A stretch of DNA of 49,600 nucleotides. Origin: a virus. The position numbers and the translations under genes are program-made. Position 1 is the stretch's first letter, and every line of letters begins with the position of its first letter. Positions 5,895 through 14,436 of the stretch are shown in pieces. The stretch covers positions 1 through 49,600 of IMG/VR virus record IMGVR_UViG_3300028581_000064; one strand, 5' to 3'. The notes under the pieces are model-generated. The model was not told the origin of the DNA. It saw only the letters and a program-made list of their open reading frames with translations, and searched no databases.

Positions 5895-6892
5895 TCAAAC
5901 ACCTCATCAATGATTTTAACAAGATACGCCTGATCAACCTTACCATCGTTTGCCTTGATAAGGTTAACAAGCTGATTCATGTATGCTGCATCAACTCCGA
6001 TCAGTTGATCACGCAACACTGCGTGGTTGCTCAGATCGATCTTACTAAGCTGAAACATGATCTTGAGCAGCTCACCTGCACTGATATTCCAACCACGCTT
6101 CAAGAACTTTCGAACACGAAAGATGGAAGCGACAGGATACAAGGAGCCCTTATAGATCAGTGTTTTGCTCAAGATTGCTTGTAGCGCTTCTGACGGAAGG
6201 CAAAGCTCATCTTCGCCAGCCTTATAGAAGCACATGGCATGCGCATAGTCGTAGTTTACGTGAATCTCTGCAGGCGACCCATAGAAACGAATTACCAGCT
6301 GAACTCGGTTAGCTAACGTAATAGCGTTATCAGACAGGAAGATAGGTCGATATGGAAGTTTCTCTTTTGATTCGCGGAGCTCTTCCTTGATCGCAGACAC
6401 AGCTTGGAACACATCTGGTGTATTACCCATGACAGTGGCGCCTTCTGTAAGACTGGCCACAAAGTCGTCTGTGATTTCGTCTGCACGACCCTCGAAATAG
6501 TCGTAGACATCTTGGCTCTCGCCAGCAACACCAGCGGACTTCATAAAGATGACAACACGGTCCTCTTCAATGCCCTTGATGTTGACACGTTTTTCACGAC
6601 GGACTGTAGGAGCATACTCCTTGACACCAGGAGCCGTTGTAAGCTTTCCAACAGCCTCGTTGAACTTATCAACGTAGTATTTAGCAACTCGCTCAGTCGT
6701 TTCAATATTGCTGAAGTAAATGTCGTAGTCGTTAGGTTGATCGCCTTGGAGAAAAGAAGCAATTGCACCACCGCTTACAATTGCGTCTCGCTTGAAGATA
6801 GTCTTGATATCGGGGTCCGTAATGCTTTCGCATACTTCGTCAATCTTCTTCTTAAGTAACTTACGAATAGTAGATGCTTTGAAACCGTTCAT
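5891..6892 (-). CDS. Nucleotidyltransferase-fold protein (Pol beta/CCA-like), 333 aa
   Basis: Residues 38-60 carry the nucleotidyltransferase signature: VSGGAIASFL followed by NDYDIYF. That is GG, then a D-x-D pair (D55, D57) for the two metals, as in the CCA-adding and poly(A) polymerase superfamily. The rest is mostly helical. The start lies directly after the ligase stop. Phage homologues are often annotated simply as nucleotidyltransferase. With two phage tRNAs in the window, tRNA 3'-end repair is possible, but both tRNAs encode CCA, so this is only a suggestion. Confidence 0.8.
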   Translation of the reverse strand: MNGFKASTIRKLLKKKIDEVCESITDPDIKTIFKRDAIVSGGAIASFLQGDQPNDYDIYFSNIETTERVAKYYVDKFNEAVGKLTTAPGVKEYAPTVRREKRVNIKGIEEDRVVIFMKSAGVAGESQDVYDYFEGRADEITDDFVASLTEGATVMGNTPDVFQAVSAIKEELRESKEKLPYRPIFLSDNAITLANRVQLVIRFYGSPAEIHVNYDYAHAMCFYKAGEDELCLPSEALQAILSKTLIYKGSLYPVASIFRVRKFLKRGWNISAGELLKIMFQLSKIDLSNHAVLRDQLIGVDAAYMNQLVNLIKANDGKVDQAYLVKIIDEVFE

Positions 6893-7798
6893 TTACATGT
6901 CCAGTGGGTCGCGGAAACCTAAGGCAGATTTGTGTCGCAGCTTATCTTTCATACCATGCTGCATATATTTGAATTTAAGGTATTTCTTTCCGATAACTTT
7001 TTCCTGGTTTTGAAAAATCCATGTCAATTCTGGAAGTGTGAATTTTCCGCCGGGTACTTCCTCGCGAGTACCGTTAAAGTCAACTATGAAGCCTCCAGCA
7101 ATCCCTGTAGGCTTTAAGTTAGTCTTGGAGGATGACCTGAACGCATAGCCCTGTTCGTCTCTAGTCTGAGCGTTGTCGTTATGCATTCGCTCGTAGATGC
7201 CAACAACAAGAGCCTCTGTGTCCACAAAACGCTTCAACTTAAGGACGATGCCTTCGTTCCAAGTGGACCGTGCAGGCTTGTAAGTGCCTCGCGGATCCCG
7301 TAACATAACACCCTCATAGCCGAGCTGGATGAACTTAGACTCAGCTTCCAGGAGTTCGTCTTCGTTGTTTACGAATGAGTGATCTAGTGCAATATACTGA
7401 GGGTTATTCAGAGTTGCTACTTGGCCGTGCACAAGCGCCAGCCTTTGCTCGAAAGGGAAGTGAGCGCAAGCAGGATTCCACGTGTCGAAGATGTAGTAAA
7501 AGAGGTCACCAGGCTTCTTAAAAGACATCAGGTGACTATTAGTTCTATTACAAACATCACTGTCAGTAGCGTTGCCCTCTACGATCTCACCATCAGAAAA
7601 GTCGATCGCAGTCAGCTCCTCATGGACTTGGTAGCTGCGAAAAGGTTTTGAGGACTTTGACAGCATCGTGCCCTTGTGAGCACCACCTCTAAAGCCGTCA
7701 ATCTTCGGGGACATCAGGAGAGGATACCGTAGCTCCTTAAAGTAGTTTGGGTAGTTGATCGGAACTTCATTCGGAGCTTTTAGCGGAAAGAACTGCAC
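6893..7798 (-). CDS. ATP-dependent DNA ligase, 301 aa (GTG start)
   Basis: The adenylation motif SPKIDGFRGG near residue 30 gives the lysine nucleophile K32 in K-x-D-G. Further nucleotidyltransferase motifs are DGEIVEG, YEGVMLRDP and the late basic ILKLKRF, followed by an OB-like C-terminal region with GGFIVDFNG. The size is typical of minimal T7-like phage ligases. The GTG start has AAAGGGA upstream. It seals nicks in replication and recombination; neighbours include the exonuclease, polymerase and primase-helicase upstream. Confidence 0.95.
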   Translation of the reverse strand: MQFFPLKAPNEVPINYPNYFKELRYPLLMSPKIDGFRGGAHKGTMLSKSSKPFRSYQVHEELTAIDFSDGEIVEGNATDSDVCNRTNSHLMSFKKPGDLFYYIFDTWNPACAHFPFEQRLALVHGQVATLNNPQYIALDHSFVNNEDELLEAESKFIQLGYEGVMLRDPRGTYKPARSTWNEGIVLKLKRFVDTEALVVGIYERMHNDNAQTRDEQGYAFRSSSKTNLKPTGIAGGFIVDFNGTREEVPGGKFTLPELTWIFQNQEKVIGKKYLKFKYMQHGMKDKLRHKSALGFRDPLDM

Positions 7799-8045
7799 GT
7801 AAATCCCTTTCTATCTTACATATTTCAATTGTAGACTCTTCGAATGAGCTTTCAAGCCCTCTCGCCCGTTTACTGGCGTCAGTAAGCAGCATGCAGCGGA
7901 TCACCCACATTGGCAAATCGCGTACTACACCTGCAACCTCGCGAGGGTCCTCAGAAGCCTCTGCCCACAACACTTTAGTGCCATACCAGATAAGCACCGG
8001 TATATGCCAAAACCTGAGGCTCTTCCTAAATGCTTCGTCGTCCAT
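7767..8045 (-). CDS. Hypothetical protein, 92 aa
   Basis: Begins MDDEAFRKSLRFWHIPVLIW. The ATG at 8045 is preferred over TTG 8051, but neither has a ribosome site, because a UUCG hairpin lies just upstream. A hydrophobic stretch near residues 11-20 is short and contains charges around it, so membrane insertion is doubtful. The 3' end overlaps the ligase start by 32 bases. Not recognised. Confidence 0.65.
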   Translation of the reverse strand: MDDEAFRKSLRFWHIPVLIWYGTKVLWAEASEDPREVAGVVRDLPMWVIRCMLLTDASKRARGLESSFEESTIEICKIERDLRAVLSAKSSE

Positions 8046-8050
8046 ATTCA

Positions 8051-8079
8051 ATTTAAAGGGAGGGCCCGAAGGCCCTCCC
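8051..8079 (-). terminator. UUCG hairpin terminator
   Basis: Minus strand GGGAGGGCC-TTCG-GGCCCTCCC (9-bp stem at 8058-8066/8071-8079) followed by TTTAAAT. It lies just after the small gene downstream of the reductase. The 3' flank and the direct abutment to the next start mirror the 542-563 hairpin. Confidence 0.8.
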
Positions 8080-8081
8080 AG

Positions 8082-8306
8082 TTAGTTCCTAGCTAGTAAG
8101 TTGATGATTTTGTTGAACTCATACATGCGAAAACGCGTCATTGCGTCAAACACTGTTATCGGCTGATCGTCTATTCTTACACAAATAGATATCAACCTAG
8201 CCGCGATCACCATAGGGTATTGCTCCATGGATGCGATCAAGTGACATATGGGGAGTGCTCGGAACACAGATACGTATTCGCCTTTATGAGATACAAACTC
8301 AGCCAT
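8082..8306 (-). CDS. Hypothetical protein, 74 aa
   Basis: The ATG at 8306 is the first convincing start after the reductase stop (MAEFVSHKGEYVSVFRALPI). The open frame extends further upstream through the reductase gene, but that part is out of frame with a real gene. Hydrophobic-rich (PMVIAARLISICVRI) but not clearly a membrane segment. It ends just before the 8058-8079 hairpin. Unknown function. Confidence 0.6.
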   Translation of the reverse strand: MAEFVSHKGEYVSVFRALPICHLIASMEQYPMVIAARLISICVRIDDQPITVFDAMTRFRMYEFNKIINLLARN

Positions 8307-8328
8307 AGGCGCTAGTAAAGGTGCGTCC

Positions 8329-10236
8329 TCACTTGACCGGGCAAACACCTGCAGCGCACTCGTCGGAAGATTCAAATGTCGCCGACTCGACACGACCAAT
8401 TGGTTTAGTTCTGGCAAGCAAGTCTCGATACTGATCCTCGGTGATTTCTTCATAAGGTGCTTGTTGGAAGCCATGATCTGAATGGAGTAAGAAGGATAGA
8501 CTCTTATGGAACTTACTGTAATTTTGTGCCAAGTAGGCCCTGATTGCAGGCAGCTCCTCTTTGCGATAGTAGACAGTGCAAGACACACCATTGTCGGACC
8601 ACAAACGTTGCATCATACGAACAGCCTCAAGCTGATCCAGCGCAGTCATTTGATTGGCCAGTTTTGCATTGTCTGAGTACTTGAACGGGAAGGTTACAAC
8701 GACAGTGTTGTAGTCTTCTGAGTTGTCAAAGTTGCGAACATACTCTACAGGATAGCCGTTGTCGCGGCAAAGCTGCACCAAGGGATGCTCGGCAGCGATA
8801 CGGATGCGACGATACATAAAACGCGCATAGCCAGGGTGTACACCAGGCAAGATGCCAGGCAACAAGCTAAGTGTTCCAGAAGGCTGGACCGTTGTCAGCT
8901 TGATAGAAGTCGCTACACCAAGCTTAGCGGAGTAGTCGACATCAAATTGACGAAGATAGATATAAGTGTCATCCAGCCACGACAGCTGCTCTTGAGTTGC
9001 TTCAAGAACACCTGTAATACTGATACCCATGCGCATGTTCTTATGCACAATACGCTCAGTATCTTTGTGGTGGCAGGCCAGCATCAGCGAATGCTTATTC
9101 ACTCGGTACACGAGTTCGCATGCATCCATCAGCTCTTCCTTCGAAGCAATATTCGGGAGGAAGATAGTTGCAAGACAGCAAGTCTCGTATGGAGCAAGGC
9201 TTTGCTCGGCACAAGGATTGAAGCCCTCAACTTCTGGATCGGGGTAGTTAGTTTCGCCAGTACGACCTTCAGCTCGCGACAGCTTCAGGTTGATGAGACC
9301 GTATGGCTCGCCTTTACCTTCATAACCGTCCCAGAACAATTCGTGCAAATCTTCGATATCGTCACAAGCCACTGAGTTATTGCTCATCGCACGCCAAGAT
9401 GGAATGTTACCCATATCCCAGCGCTTAGCCAGCAAGAACTCGACGTCATCCGGATCACCAATGGCGATCTGGGCACTACGGCGAACGTTGCCGGCCACGA
9501 TGATGTGACCGATAATGTTCATTATGTCCAGCGCATCTACAGGACGGATCTTTCGACCGCGTCGCTTGATTAGGATTTCAGAGATTCTTCCGATGCCCCA
9601 TACAAGATCTTCCGGTCCAGATGCAACTCCACCGAACCCTTTGATTGGCGTTCCTTTACCACGGACGCAACCAGTATAGAAGGTGAAGGTTCCCTTTTCA
9701 GGGGAATCACTAAGAAAGGCTGCCTTAAGGGTCTTTCCGAGGAATTTAACCCATCCTTCGCGACTGTCGGGAATAATGAAATCTGCGCCTGCATTATCAA
9801 TTCGCGTAGGGGCTGAAAAGAACTCTCTAACAGTTGGTAATTTATCGACATGTTTATGCTGAATGTTGTAACCCACACCGCTACCCAGCGCCAGCATGTC
9901 CATTGCCCAGCAGAAAGGTCGGATAGGGTGGTCGACTACAGTGAAAGCACAATTCTGTAAAGACGCCAAACCAAGGCGGTCGACAGTCTGTGTACCTAGC
10001 TGCCAAAGGAAACGACCAGCGCTGGTGGCCTTCAGGCTCATGCCGTACTCTAACAGGCGAGCTTCCTCGTCTGGTGTGAAGCCAACGTTCAACTGATTTC
10101 TACACGCATCAATTACTCTTCCCCACGTTTCCTCAAACTCTTCTGTTCTGCCTTCTTCAGGCACTTGTCTGGCGTAAGTTCGTTTGTAGGTAAGATAACC
10201 TATGGATGACCAAGGTGTTACAATTGCTGGTGTCAT
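8329..10236 (-). CDS. nrdJ: Class II (B12-dependent) ribonucleoside-triphosphate reductase, 635 aa
   Basis: Makes dNTPs from NTPs using adenosylcobalamin. Seen in the sequence: LQNCAF (C96), the thiyl-radical finger loop NPCAEQ (C342, E344), the partner cysteine C353, and the C-terminal redox pair ECAAGVCPVK (C627, C632; the same spacing as the Lactobacillus monomeric enzyme). The length fits the monomeric RTPR type, with no separate small subunit nearby. The start overlaps the preceding gene as ATGA. It lies between the primase-helicase and the ligase, fitting nucleotide supply for phage replication. Confidence 0.95.
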   Translation of the reverse strand: MTPAIVTPWSSIGYLTYKRTYARQVPEEGRTEEFEETWGRVIDACRNQLNVGFTPDEEARLLEYGMSLKATSAGRFLWQLGTQTVDRLGLASLQNCAFTVVDHPIRPFCWAMDMLALGSGVGYNIQHKHVDKLPTVREFFSAPTRIDNAGADFIIPDSREGWVKFLGKTLKAAFLSDSPEKGTFTFYTGCVRGKGTPIKGFGGVASGPEDLVWGIGRISEILIKRRGRKIRPVDALDIMNIIGHIIVAGNVRRSAQIAIGDPDDVEFLLAKRWDMGNIPSWRAMSNNSVACDDIEDLHELFWDGYEGKGEPYGLINLKLSRAEGRTGETNYPDPEVEGFNPCAEQSLAPYETCCLATIFLPNIASKEELMDACELVYRVNKHSLMLACHHKDTERIVHKNMRMGISITGVLEATQEQLSWLDDTYIYLRQFDVDYSAKLGVATSIKLTTVQPSGTLSLLPGILPGVHPGYARFMYRRIRIAAEHPLVQLCRDNGYPVEYVRNFDNSEDYNTVVVTFPFKYSDNAKLANQMTALDQLEAVRMMQRLWSDNGVSCTVYYRKEELPAIRAYLAQNYSKFHKSLSFLLHSDHGFQQAPYEEITEDQYRDLLARTKPIGRVESATFESSDECAAGVCPVK

Positions 10237-10427
10237 TTTTTATGCGGCTCCACTTTAACTAACATTTGATCTTTTGCAGGATACAAGCCCTTTCCGAAGG
10301 GCGTGCTCAGGATGTCTTCACGCTCCACTGCAAGATCACCTTTAACAGTTCGCATAACATAGTGAACTTTATTAAGCCTATTAGCACTTTTCTGCGCCAA
10401 CTCCCGTGCCTTATCTAAGTTTTTCAT
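10233..10427 (-). CDS. Hypothetical protein, 64 aa
   Basis: MKNLDKARELAQKSANRLNK... A small basic protein with an N-terminal helix and a beta-like C-terminal half (DQMLVKVEPHKK). Coupled by ATGA overlaps at both ends, to the primase-helicase and to the reductase. No recognised domain. Confidence 0.75.
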   Translation of the reverse strand: MKNLDKARELAQKSANRLNKVHYVMRTVKGDLAVEREDILSTPFGKGLYPAKDQMLVKVEPHKK

Positions 10428-12079
10428 AGCGAATGAAACTCTTCAGACGGGATATCTTCTTCTGCAAGAAACCTGCCGGTCTTGAAATCGTAGTACGCAC
10501 CAGGGATTCTACCAGTCAAGCCGGTGAATCGGCATTTCAGAACCGCAGCTGAAATAGTGTTACGCTTTATCACATCATCTTCCATCAAGTTTCTTGCGAA
10601 TGCGATTATATCAAAGGACACTTGCTTGATTGAGCCTGAGCCTTTGATATCATCTAGCGTCGGCATTTGGCCGCCTTCAAAGGACGTTCCATTTACCGGA
10701 GTTTTGCGAAGGTGGCTAACGAGACCTACCCATACATTATGTCGCTTTACAAATCGCAACAAGTCATTCATGACCTTGTCAATCGCTTCATTGCCAGTAA
10801 GACCTTCTGCACCTTCCGATACAAGAATAGTCACGTGGTCAATCACGATATACTGACAACCCGACAGTGCAAGGTACTCAAGTTTGTCAATGATGCTTTC
10901 GTCTTTGAGGCTGCCTTGGTGGTCAACCAGCATGAGACGATCATCTCTAAACACATTATCGAAACCGATTTGCAGTTCATCAAGAGGTATTTCAACATCA
11001 GCAGGGTTTCGCTTTAGTTGCATTGCTGCGAACTTAATACCTGTTTCGGCTGGAGACTCCTCAAGAGAGCAGATACCCACCTTTGTGCCAGGTACTGTTT
11101 CGATTATGTGCAGCGCAATTTCCCGCAGCATCGTGCTTTTGCCACAAGATGTACCGGACGTGAACAGACTAATCTCACCAAGACGCATCCCCTTGGTCTT
11201 TGAAGTGATGCCTCCAAAGCATGGAGGATACGGTATTGAAGGCTTGGAGCTGTACTCTACAATTGCTTTCCATACATCCGAGGTACTTATGATACCTGAT
11301 GGGATATATTTAGCGGCATTGAAAATACAAGTCATCAAGGCTTCGGAGCCGTCCTCGACTAAAACTTCGTTAGCATCCTTCCTCGGGAGCTTCGTTATTT
11401 TTACTTTGTCAAGGCCTAGAATCTTTATAGCTTCTTTGCGGGCGTCTTCGCCTGCATCATCCTCATCGAAGCATATAATGATCTCGCTGAAAGACCTAAG
11501 CCAATCTCTATTCGCAAGTAGCTGCTCTGGTGCCCAAGTTGCTGAGGATATGGATACTACTGGGTATATTTTCTTGTACTTGTCTTGGCTGGCTTGCGCA
11601 ATTGAAAGGCAGTCAATTTCACCTTCTACAACAATTACACGACGTCCGCCGCCGTTGAACAGTTCTTTACCAAACAACGCTTTTGATTTACCTATCCAGT
11701 TAAATTTCTTGGTAGGTACGTAGCGCCTTTTGTAGGCCTTGCCGTTTTCGTATGGGTAATAGTGTGTGTCTATCTTGCCGTCAGAACCATACGAGACCTT
11801 TACTCCAAAATACTCGGCGACTAATTTCTCAACCTTTCTTTCAGCAAAGCCTCTATGACCATAAGCAGCAATCTGTTCCAACTCTTTGTTGAGATCGTTA
11901 CGTTTTACAGGTTTGATCTCTTCATCCTCAGTCACTTCACCGTCCTCTTCACTTTTTGGGAACCACGTCTTACAAGAGAAGCAGAACGAAGTGCCGTCTT
12001 CATAAAGCTGCCGCGCATCTGAGGATTTACAGTTTACAGTATCTAGACAAGATAAATCCTTTTTCTTTATCTTTCCCAT
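10424..12079 (-). CDS. T7 gp4-like bifunctional primase-helicase, 551 aa
   Basis: Domains in order: an N-terminal zinc-ribbon-like region with cysteines C11, C17, C33 and C36 (SFCFSC; T7 has TFCYVC); a TOPRIM primase core with VVEGEIDCLS (E152) and FDEDDAG (D205, D207); and a RecA/DnaB-type helicase with Walker A SGTSCGKST near residue 308 and a Walker B-like IVIDH near residue 411. It unwinds DNA at the fork and primes the lagging strand. The first cysteine is shifted relative to T7 (C-x5-C rather than C-x2-C), so zinc binding may differ. Confidence 0.95.
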   Translation of the reverse strand: MGKIKKKDLSCLDTVNCKSSDARQLYEDGTSFCFSCKTWFPKSEEDGEVTEDEEIKPVKRNDLNKELEQIAAYGHRGFAERKVEKLVAEYFGVKVSYGSDGKIDTHYYPYENGKAYKRRYVPTKKFNWIGKSKALFGKELFNGGGRRVIVVEGEIDCLSIAQASQDKYKKIYPVVSISSATWAPEQLLANRDWLRSFSEIIICFDEDDAGEDARKEAIKILGLDKVKITKLPRKDANEVLVEDGSEALMTCIFNAAKYIPSGIISTSDVWKAIVEYSSKPSIPYPPCFGGITSKTKGMRLGEISLFTSGTSCGKSTMLREIALHIIETVPGTKVGICSLEESPAETGIKFAAMQLKRNPADVEIPLDELQIGFDNVFRDDRLMLVDHQGSLKDESIIDKLEYLALSGCQYIVIDHVTILVSEGAEGLTGNEAIDKVMNDLLRFVKRHNVWVGLVSHLRKTPVNGTSFEGGQMPTLDDIKGSGSIKQVSFDIIAFARNLMEDDVIKRNTISAAVLKCRFTGLTGRIPGAYYDFKTGRFLAEEDIPSEEFHSL

Positions 12080-12080
12080 T

Positions 12081-12566
12081 TTAAGCAGTCTTGTTAAACT
12101 CGATTGCCATGTCGTTATACTTGTTTAGAGTAGCCATGTGAAGCAAAGATACAGGTTCTTTGACGTTCCAGGTGATGGCCTCTATACGCTTGTTGTACAC
12201 GTACTTCTTAGTCGGTGCTTCGACGTAGCATAGCGACCAAGTTTCTGCATAAGCCAGCCCAGATGCTGTGAAATACTGATCCAAACAGATCCATCGAAAC
12301 TCTTCGTGCGGCCTGTTTTCCAATAGACTAGCCAAGATCTTTGAAGACGAGCGGTAGTTTCGCCAATCACTTTCAACCAATCGTCCTTTACTCCGCGATT
12401 GATAGTTCTTCCTACCGATGTAGAAGCGGTGCAATACGGTGTCATACACCAGATACACAAACCCCAAACCTACGCCCATCTTGCTACCAAATTCCCACTG
12501 TCCATTATCGTTGGAGGCGACAATCTCTCTCTTCACTGTGGGGACAGTACCCGTATAAACGCTCAT
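12081..12566 (-). CDS. GIY-YIG-like nuclease-family protein, 161 aa
   Basis: GFVYLVYD near residue 35 and RFYIGRK near residue 47 match the two strands of the GIY-YIG core (VYL and YIG variants). They are followed by a conserved-looking SDWRNYRSSSK block and WICLDQY. It could be a free-standing homing-type endonuclease or a domesticated nuclease in recombination. It sits between the 5'-3' exonuclease and primase genes and is coupled to the former by ATGA. The catalytic glutamate cannot be fixed with certainty by eye. Confidence 0.7.
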   Translation of the reverse strand: MSVYTGTVPTVKREIVASNDNGQWEFGSKMGVGLGFVYLVYDTVLHRFYIGRKNYQSRSKGRLVESDWRNYRSSSKILASLLENRPHEEFRWICLDQYFTASGLAYAETWSLCYVEAPTKKYVYNKRIEAITWNVKEPVSLLHMATLNKYNDMAIEFNKTA

Positions 12567-13408
12567 TCCAGTAACTCCCTAACAACAGCCCACTCGCGAG
12601 GATTGAAATAGTCGTGAGGGTAACGCCATAAATGAATCATTCGCCCATTGGCAAGCAGACTTGAGAACCAGCTATCCTGGTATCTTGCGATGTACGCCCC
12701 GACAACAGCTTCTTGAAAATCGTTATCGGTCAGGGCTCCGGATAGTATGCGTTTTGCACCTACCTTACCCACACCTTGGATGCCAGGTACGTTGTCTGTA
12801 CCGTCACCAAGGATTAGCTGGTAGTAGTAGTTGTAAAGTGCATCGTGCTCGCTAATAGTCTCCATCCTCCAGTGCATCTTATGCATGTTGAAGTAGAGAC
12901 CTGGCTCACACTTCAGATCTTTGTCGATAGTGCACAGTACATTATCTTGGCCAGCCTCGTTGGCTTGTCTTCGCCATATACGCAAAAGATCGTCAGCCTC
13001 GTATCCTACACAAGGTATGGCATCTAGCTCATGAACTGCCAGTTGCCTTATTGTCGGCACAAACGCATTCCGAACTTCTTCAGTCTGCTCCCGGTTGCCT
13101 TTATACGTATCAAACATGTGGTCTCGGAAGGAAGAGCCTCCCTTGACTGCCATGACAAACTCGTCGCAGTAGGTTACTTCAAGTAGATCGTTAAGCTTCT
13201 TCTTGAAGATTTCCCAACAAGTTTTTAGATACTTAGTCTCTTGTTCGCGAGTCATCGGCGGTATGAACTTGTTCCCGTCGGCGTCTAACGTAACCTTGTA
13301 AATGCCTTTAGAGTCTGGCTTTATACCGGCATCCTGCAGCCTGTTTTGCCAAATGTTGTAAGTGCACTGGTAGCAGATGATATCGCCGTCAATTATTGCT
13401 ATTGTCAC
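12563..13408 (-). CDS. 5'-3' exonuclease / flap endonuclease-like, 281 aa (GTG start)
   Basis: PIN/FEN-type signature residues: IIDGDII at the N-terminus, then GYEADDLLR near residue 129, CTIDKDLK near residue 147, and the helix-hairpin region LGDGTDNVPGIQGVGKVGAKRI near residues 195-216. The length and order match T7 gp6 and the Pol I 5' nuclease family. It would remove RNA primers and degrade host DNA. The GTG start has AGAAGG upstream and overlaps the MazG-like gene. Confidence 0.93.
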   Translation of the reverse strand: MTIAIIDGDIICYQCTYNIWQNRLQDAGIKPDSKGIYKVTLDADGNKFIPPMTREQETKYLKTCWEIFKKKLNDLLEVTYCDEFVMAVKGGSSFRDHMFDTYKGNREQTEEVRNAFVPTIRQLAVHELDAIPCVGYEADDLLRIWRRQANEAGQDNVLCTIDKDLKCEPGLYFNMHKMHWRMETISEHDALYNYYYQLILGDGTDNVPGIQGVGKVGAKRILSGALTDNDFQEAVVGAYIARYQDSWFSSLLANGRMIHLWRYPHDYFNPREWAVVRELLE

Positions 13409-13709
13409 CTTCTAACCTTCCTAGCTCTCTTGAAACGTTCATGTAATACTGCGTCTTAGCGATCTTTTCAACCGACATATCTCGGTCTACAACGACCGTA
13501 CTGCCGTATTTCTGTATGAATATCGCATTCAACATACCAACGATTGTCAGTAAATCATTGAATTCCCTGTTGACTTTTTCAAGCTGCGTCTTTCCTTCGT
13601 AAACAGAACTTGGCCCAAACACAATACATTTGTTGAATTCAATCGACAGCTCTGAAGCTTCTTCAGCTGCTTTAGCAAGCAAATAGTCTTCTACACTAAT
13701 TTTAGCCAT
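13389..13709 (-). CDS. MazG-like NTP pyrophosphohydrolase-family protein, 106 aa
   Basis: The helical pattern AAEEASELS near residue 14, followed by EFNDLL near residue 69, fits the E-x2-E ... E-x2-D metal site of the all-alpha MazG/dUTPase superfamily. The size fits phage MazG-like proteins. In phages these act on non-canonical NTPs, dNTPs or ppGpp-related pools; the substrate cannot be told from sequence. It overlaps the exonuclease gene by 20 bases. Confidence 0.65.
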   Translation of the reverse strand: MAKISVEDYLLAKAAEEASELSIEFNKCIVFGPSSVYEGKTQLEKVNREFNDLLTIVGMLNAIFIQKYGSTVVVDRDMSVEKIAKTQYYMNVSRELGRLEGDNSNN

Positions 13710-14158
13710 GATGGTTCATTTCTCGTAGAGTAAATTTTTGGTAGTGGCGTCAAGCGGTAATATTGCCTGTAAGCCTCAACGATGCTCAAGTCTGCAGGTA
13801 TAAGCTCACTGAAGGGTTCTCTGAAAACTCGAATGAAAGTTGCCTTGCCAGGCCCTATTTTTACAATCGGCTTTTCAAAGCAATAAGACAAATCCTCGGC
13901 CGCGTGGCGTTTGTTGTACACTGCCGTGTACTCCTTATAAATCGCCTTAGCATGCTCTACTAGCCAACTGTAGTTGTCAGGAGAGAACCCAGCCCATTTA
14001 ACACAAGGATGGTTCAACTGCGCTTGTGTATGTTTGTACGGACCACGGTTTACTGCAGAGATTATTTGAGCGGACTCGTTTGCCTGGCTTACAAGATGTT
14101 TATCGCAAAGGTACGAGGCTGCCTCTGCAGGATCGCTTGCGAGAATGAATACATTCAT
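13691..14158 (-). CDS. Conserved phage protein with N-terminal DPAEAASYLCDKH motif, 155 aa
   Basis: Begins MNVFILASDPAEAASYLCDK, followed by NHPCVKWAGFS and NYSWLVEHAKAIYKEY. I recall this as a widespread phage/bacterial hypothetical family with invariant DP, CDKH, NHPC.KW and NY.WL elements. The many conserved His/Cys/Asp suggest an enzyme, but no reaction is known to me. It is coupled by ATGA to the gene after the DNA polymerase. Confidence 0.75.
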   Translation of the reverse strand: MNVFILASDPAEAASYLCDKHLVSQANESAQIISAVNRGPYKHTQAQLNHPCVKWAGFSPDNYSWLVEHAKAIYKEYTAVYNKRHAAEDLSYCFEKPIVKIGPGKATFIRVFREPFSELIPADLSIVEAYRQYYRLTPLPKIYSTRNEPSWLKLV

Positions 14159-14430
14159 TTAAGTACTTTTGGAAGCTTGAGGCGATCCTTAATCTCGTCA
14201 GGTACCAATGGTGTAACGTCCGCCAGGATGTTCTTATAGTTAATCCTTGGATCAAACGTGAATTCATCGTGGCAGCTAACAACATGAGCAACCTTTGGCA
14301 GCCCTGAAGCGTCTACTAAGACAATAGACCCTGGTTTTGAAGACACATACGATTTGTATGTATATACTTTTGACCAGCCACCCATGTCGTTGAAACGAAC
14401 TCCAACGGCGTATATGTCATTTTTAGGCAT
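14155..14430 (-). CDS. Hypothetical protein, 91 aa
   Basis: MPKNDIYAVGVRFNDMGGWS... has a good ribosome site (GAGG 6 bases before the ATG). A beta-rich N-terminal half (SIVLVDASGLPKVAHVV) resembles a small barrel. It lies immediately after the DNA polymerase. No recognised family. Confidence 0.75.
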   Translation of the reverse strand: MPKNDIYAVGVRFNDMGGWSKVYTYKSYVSSKPGSIVLVDASGLPKVAHVVSCHDEFTFDPRINYKNILADVTPLVPDEIKDRLKLPKVLK

Positions 14431-14436
14431 GTTACC

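Noticed and set aside
10884-11723. 279-codon open frame on the plus strand
   Set aside because: Lies entirely opposite the primase-helicase gene, whose zinc, TOPRIM and helicase motifs are intact. No ribosome site or family signal.
12081-12566. Group I intron with GIY-YIG endonuclease
   Set aside because: The flanking exonuclease and primase-helicase genes are both intact and coupled, so no intron interrupts a gene here.
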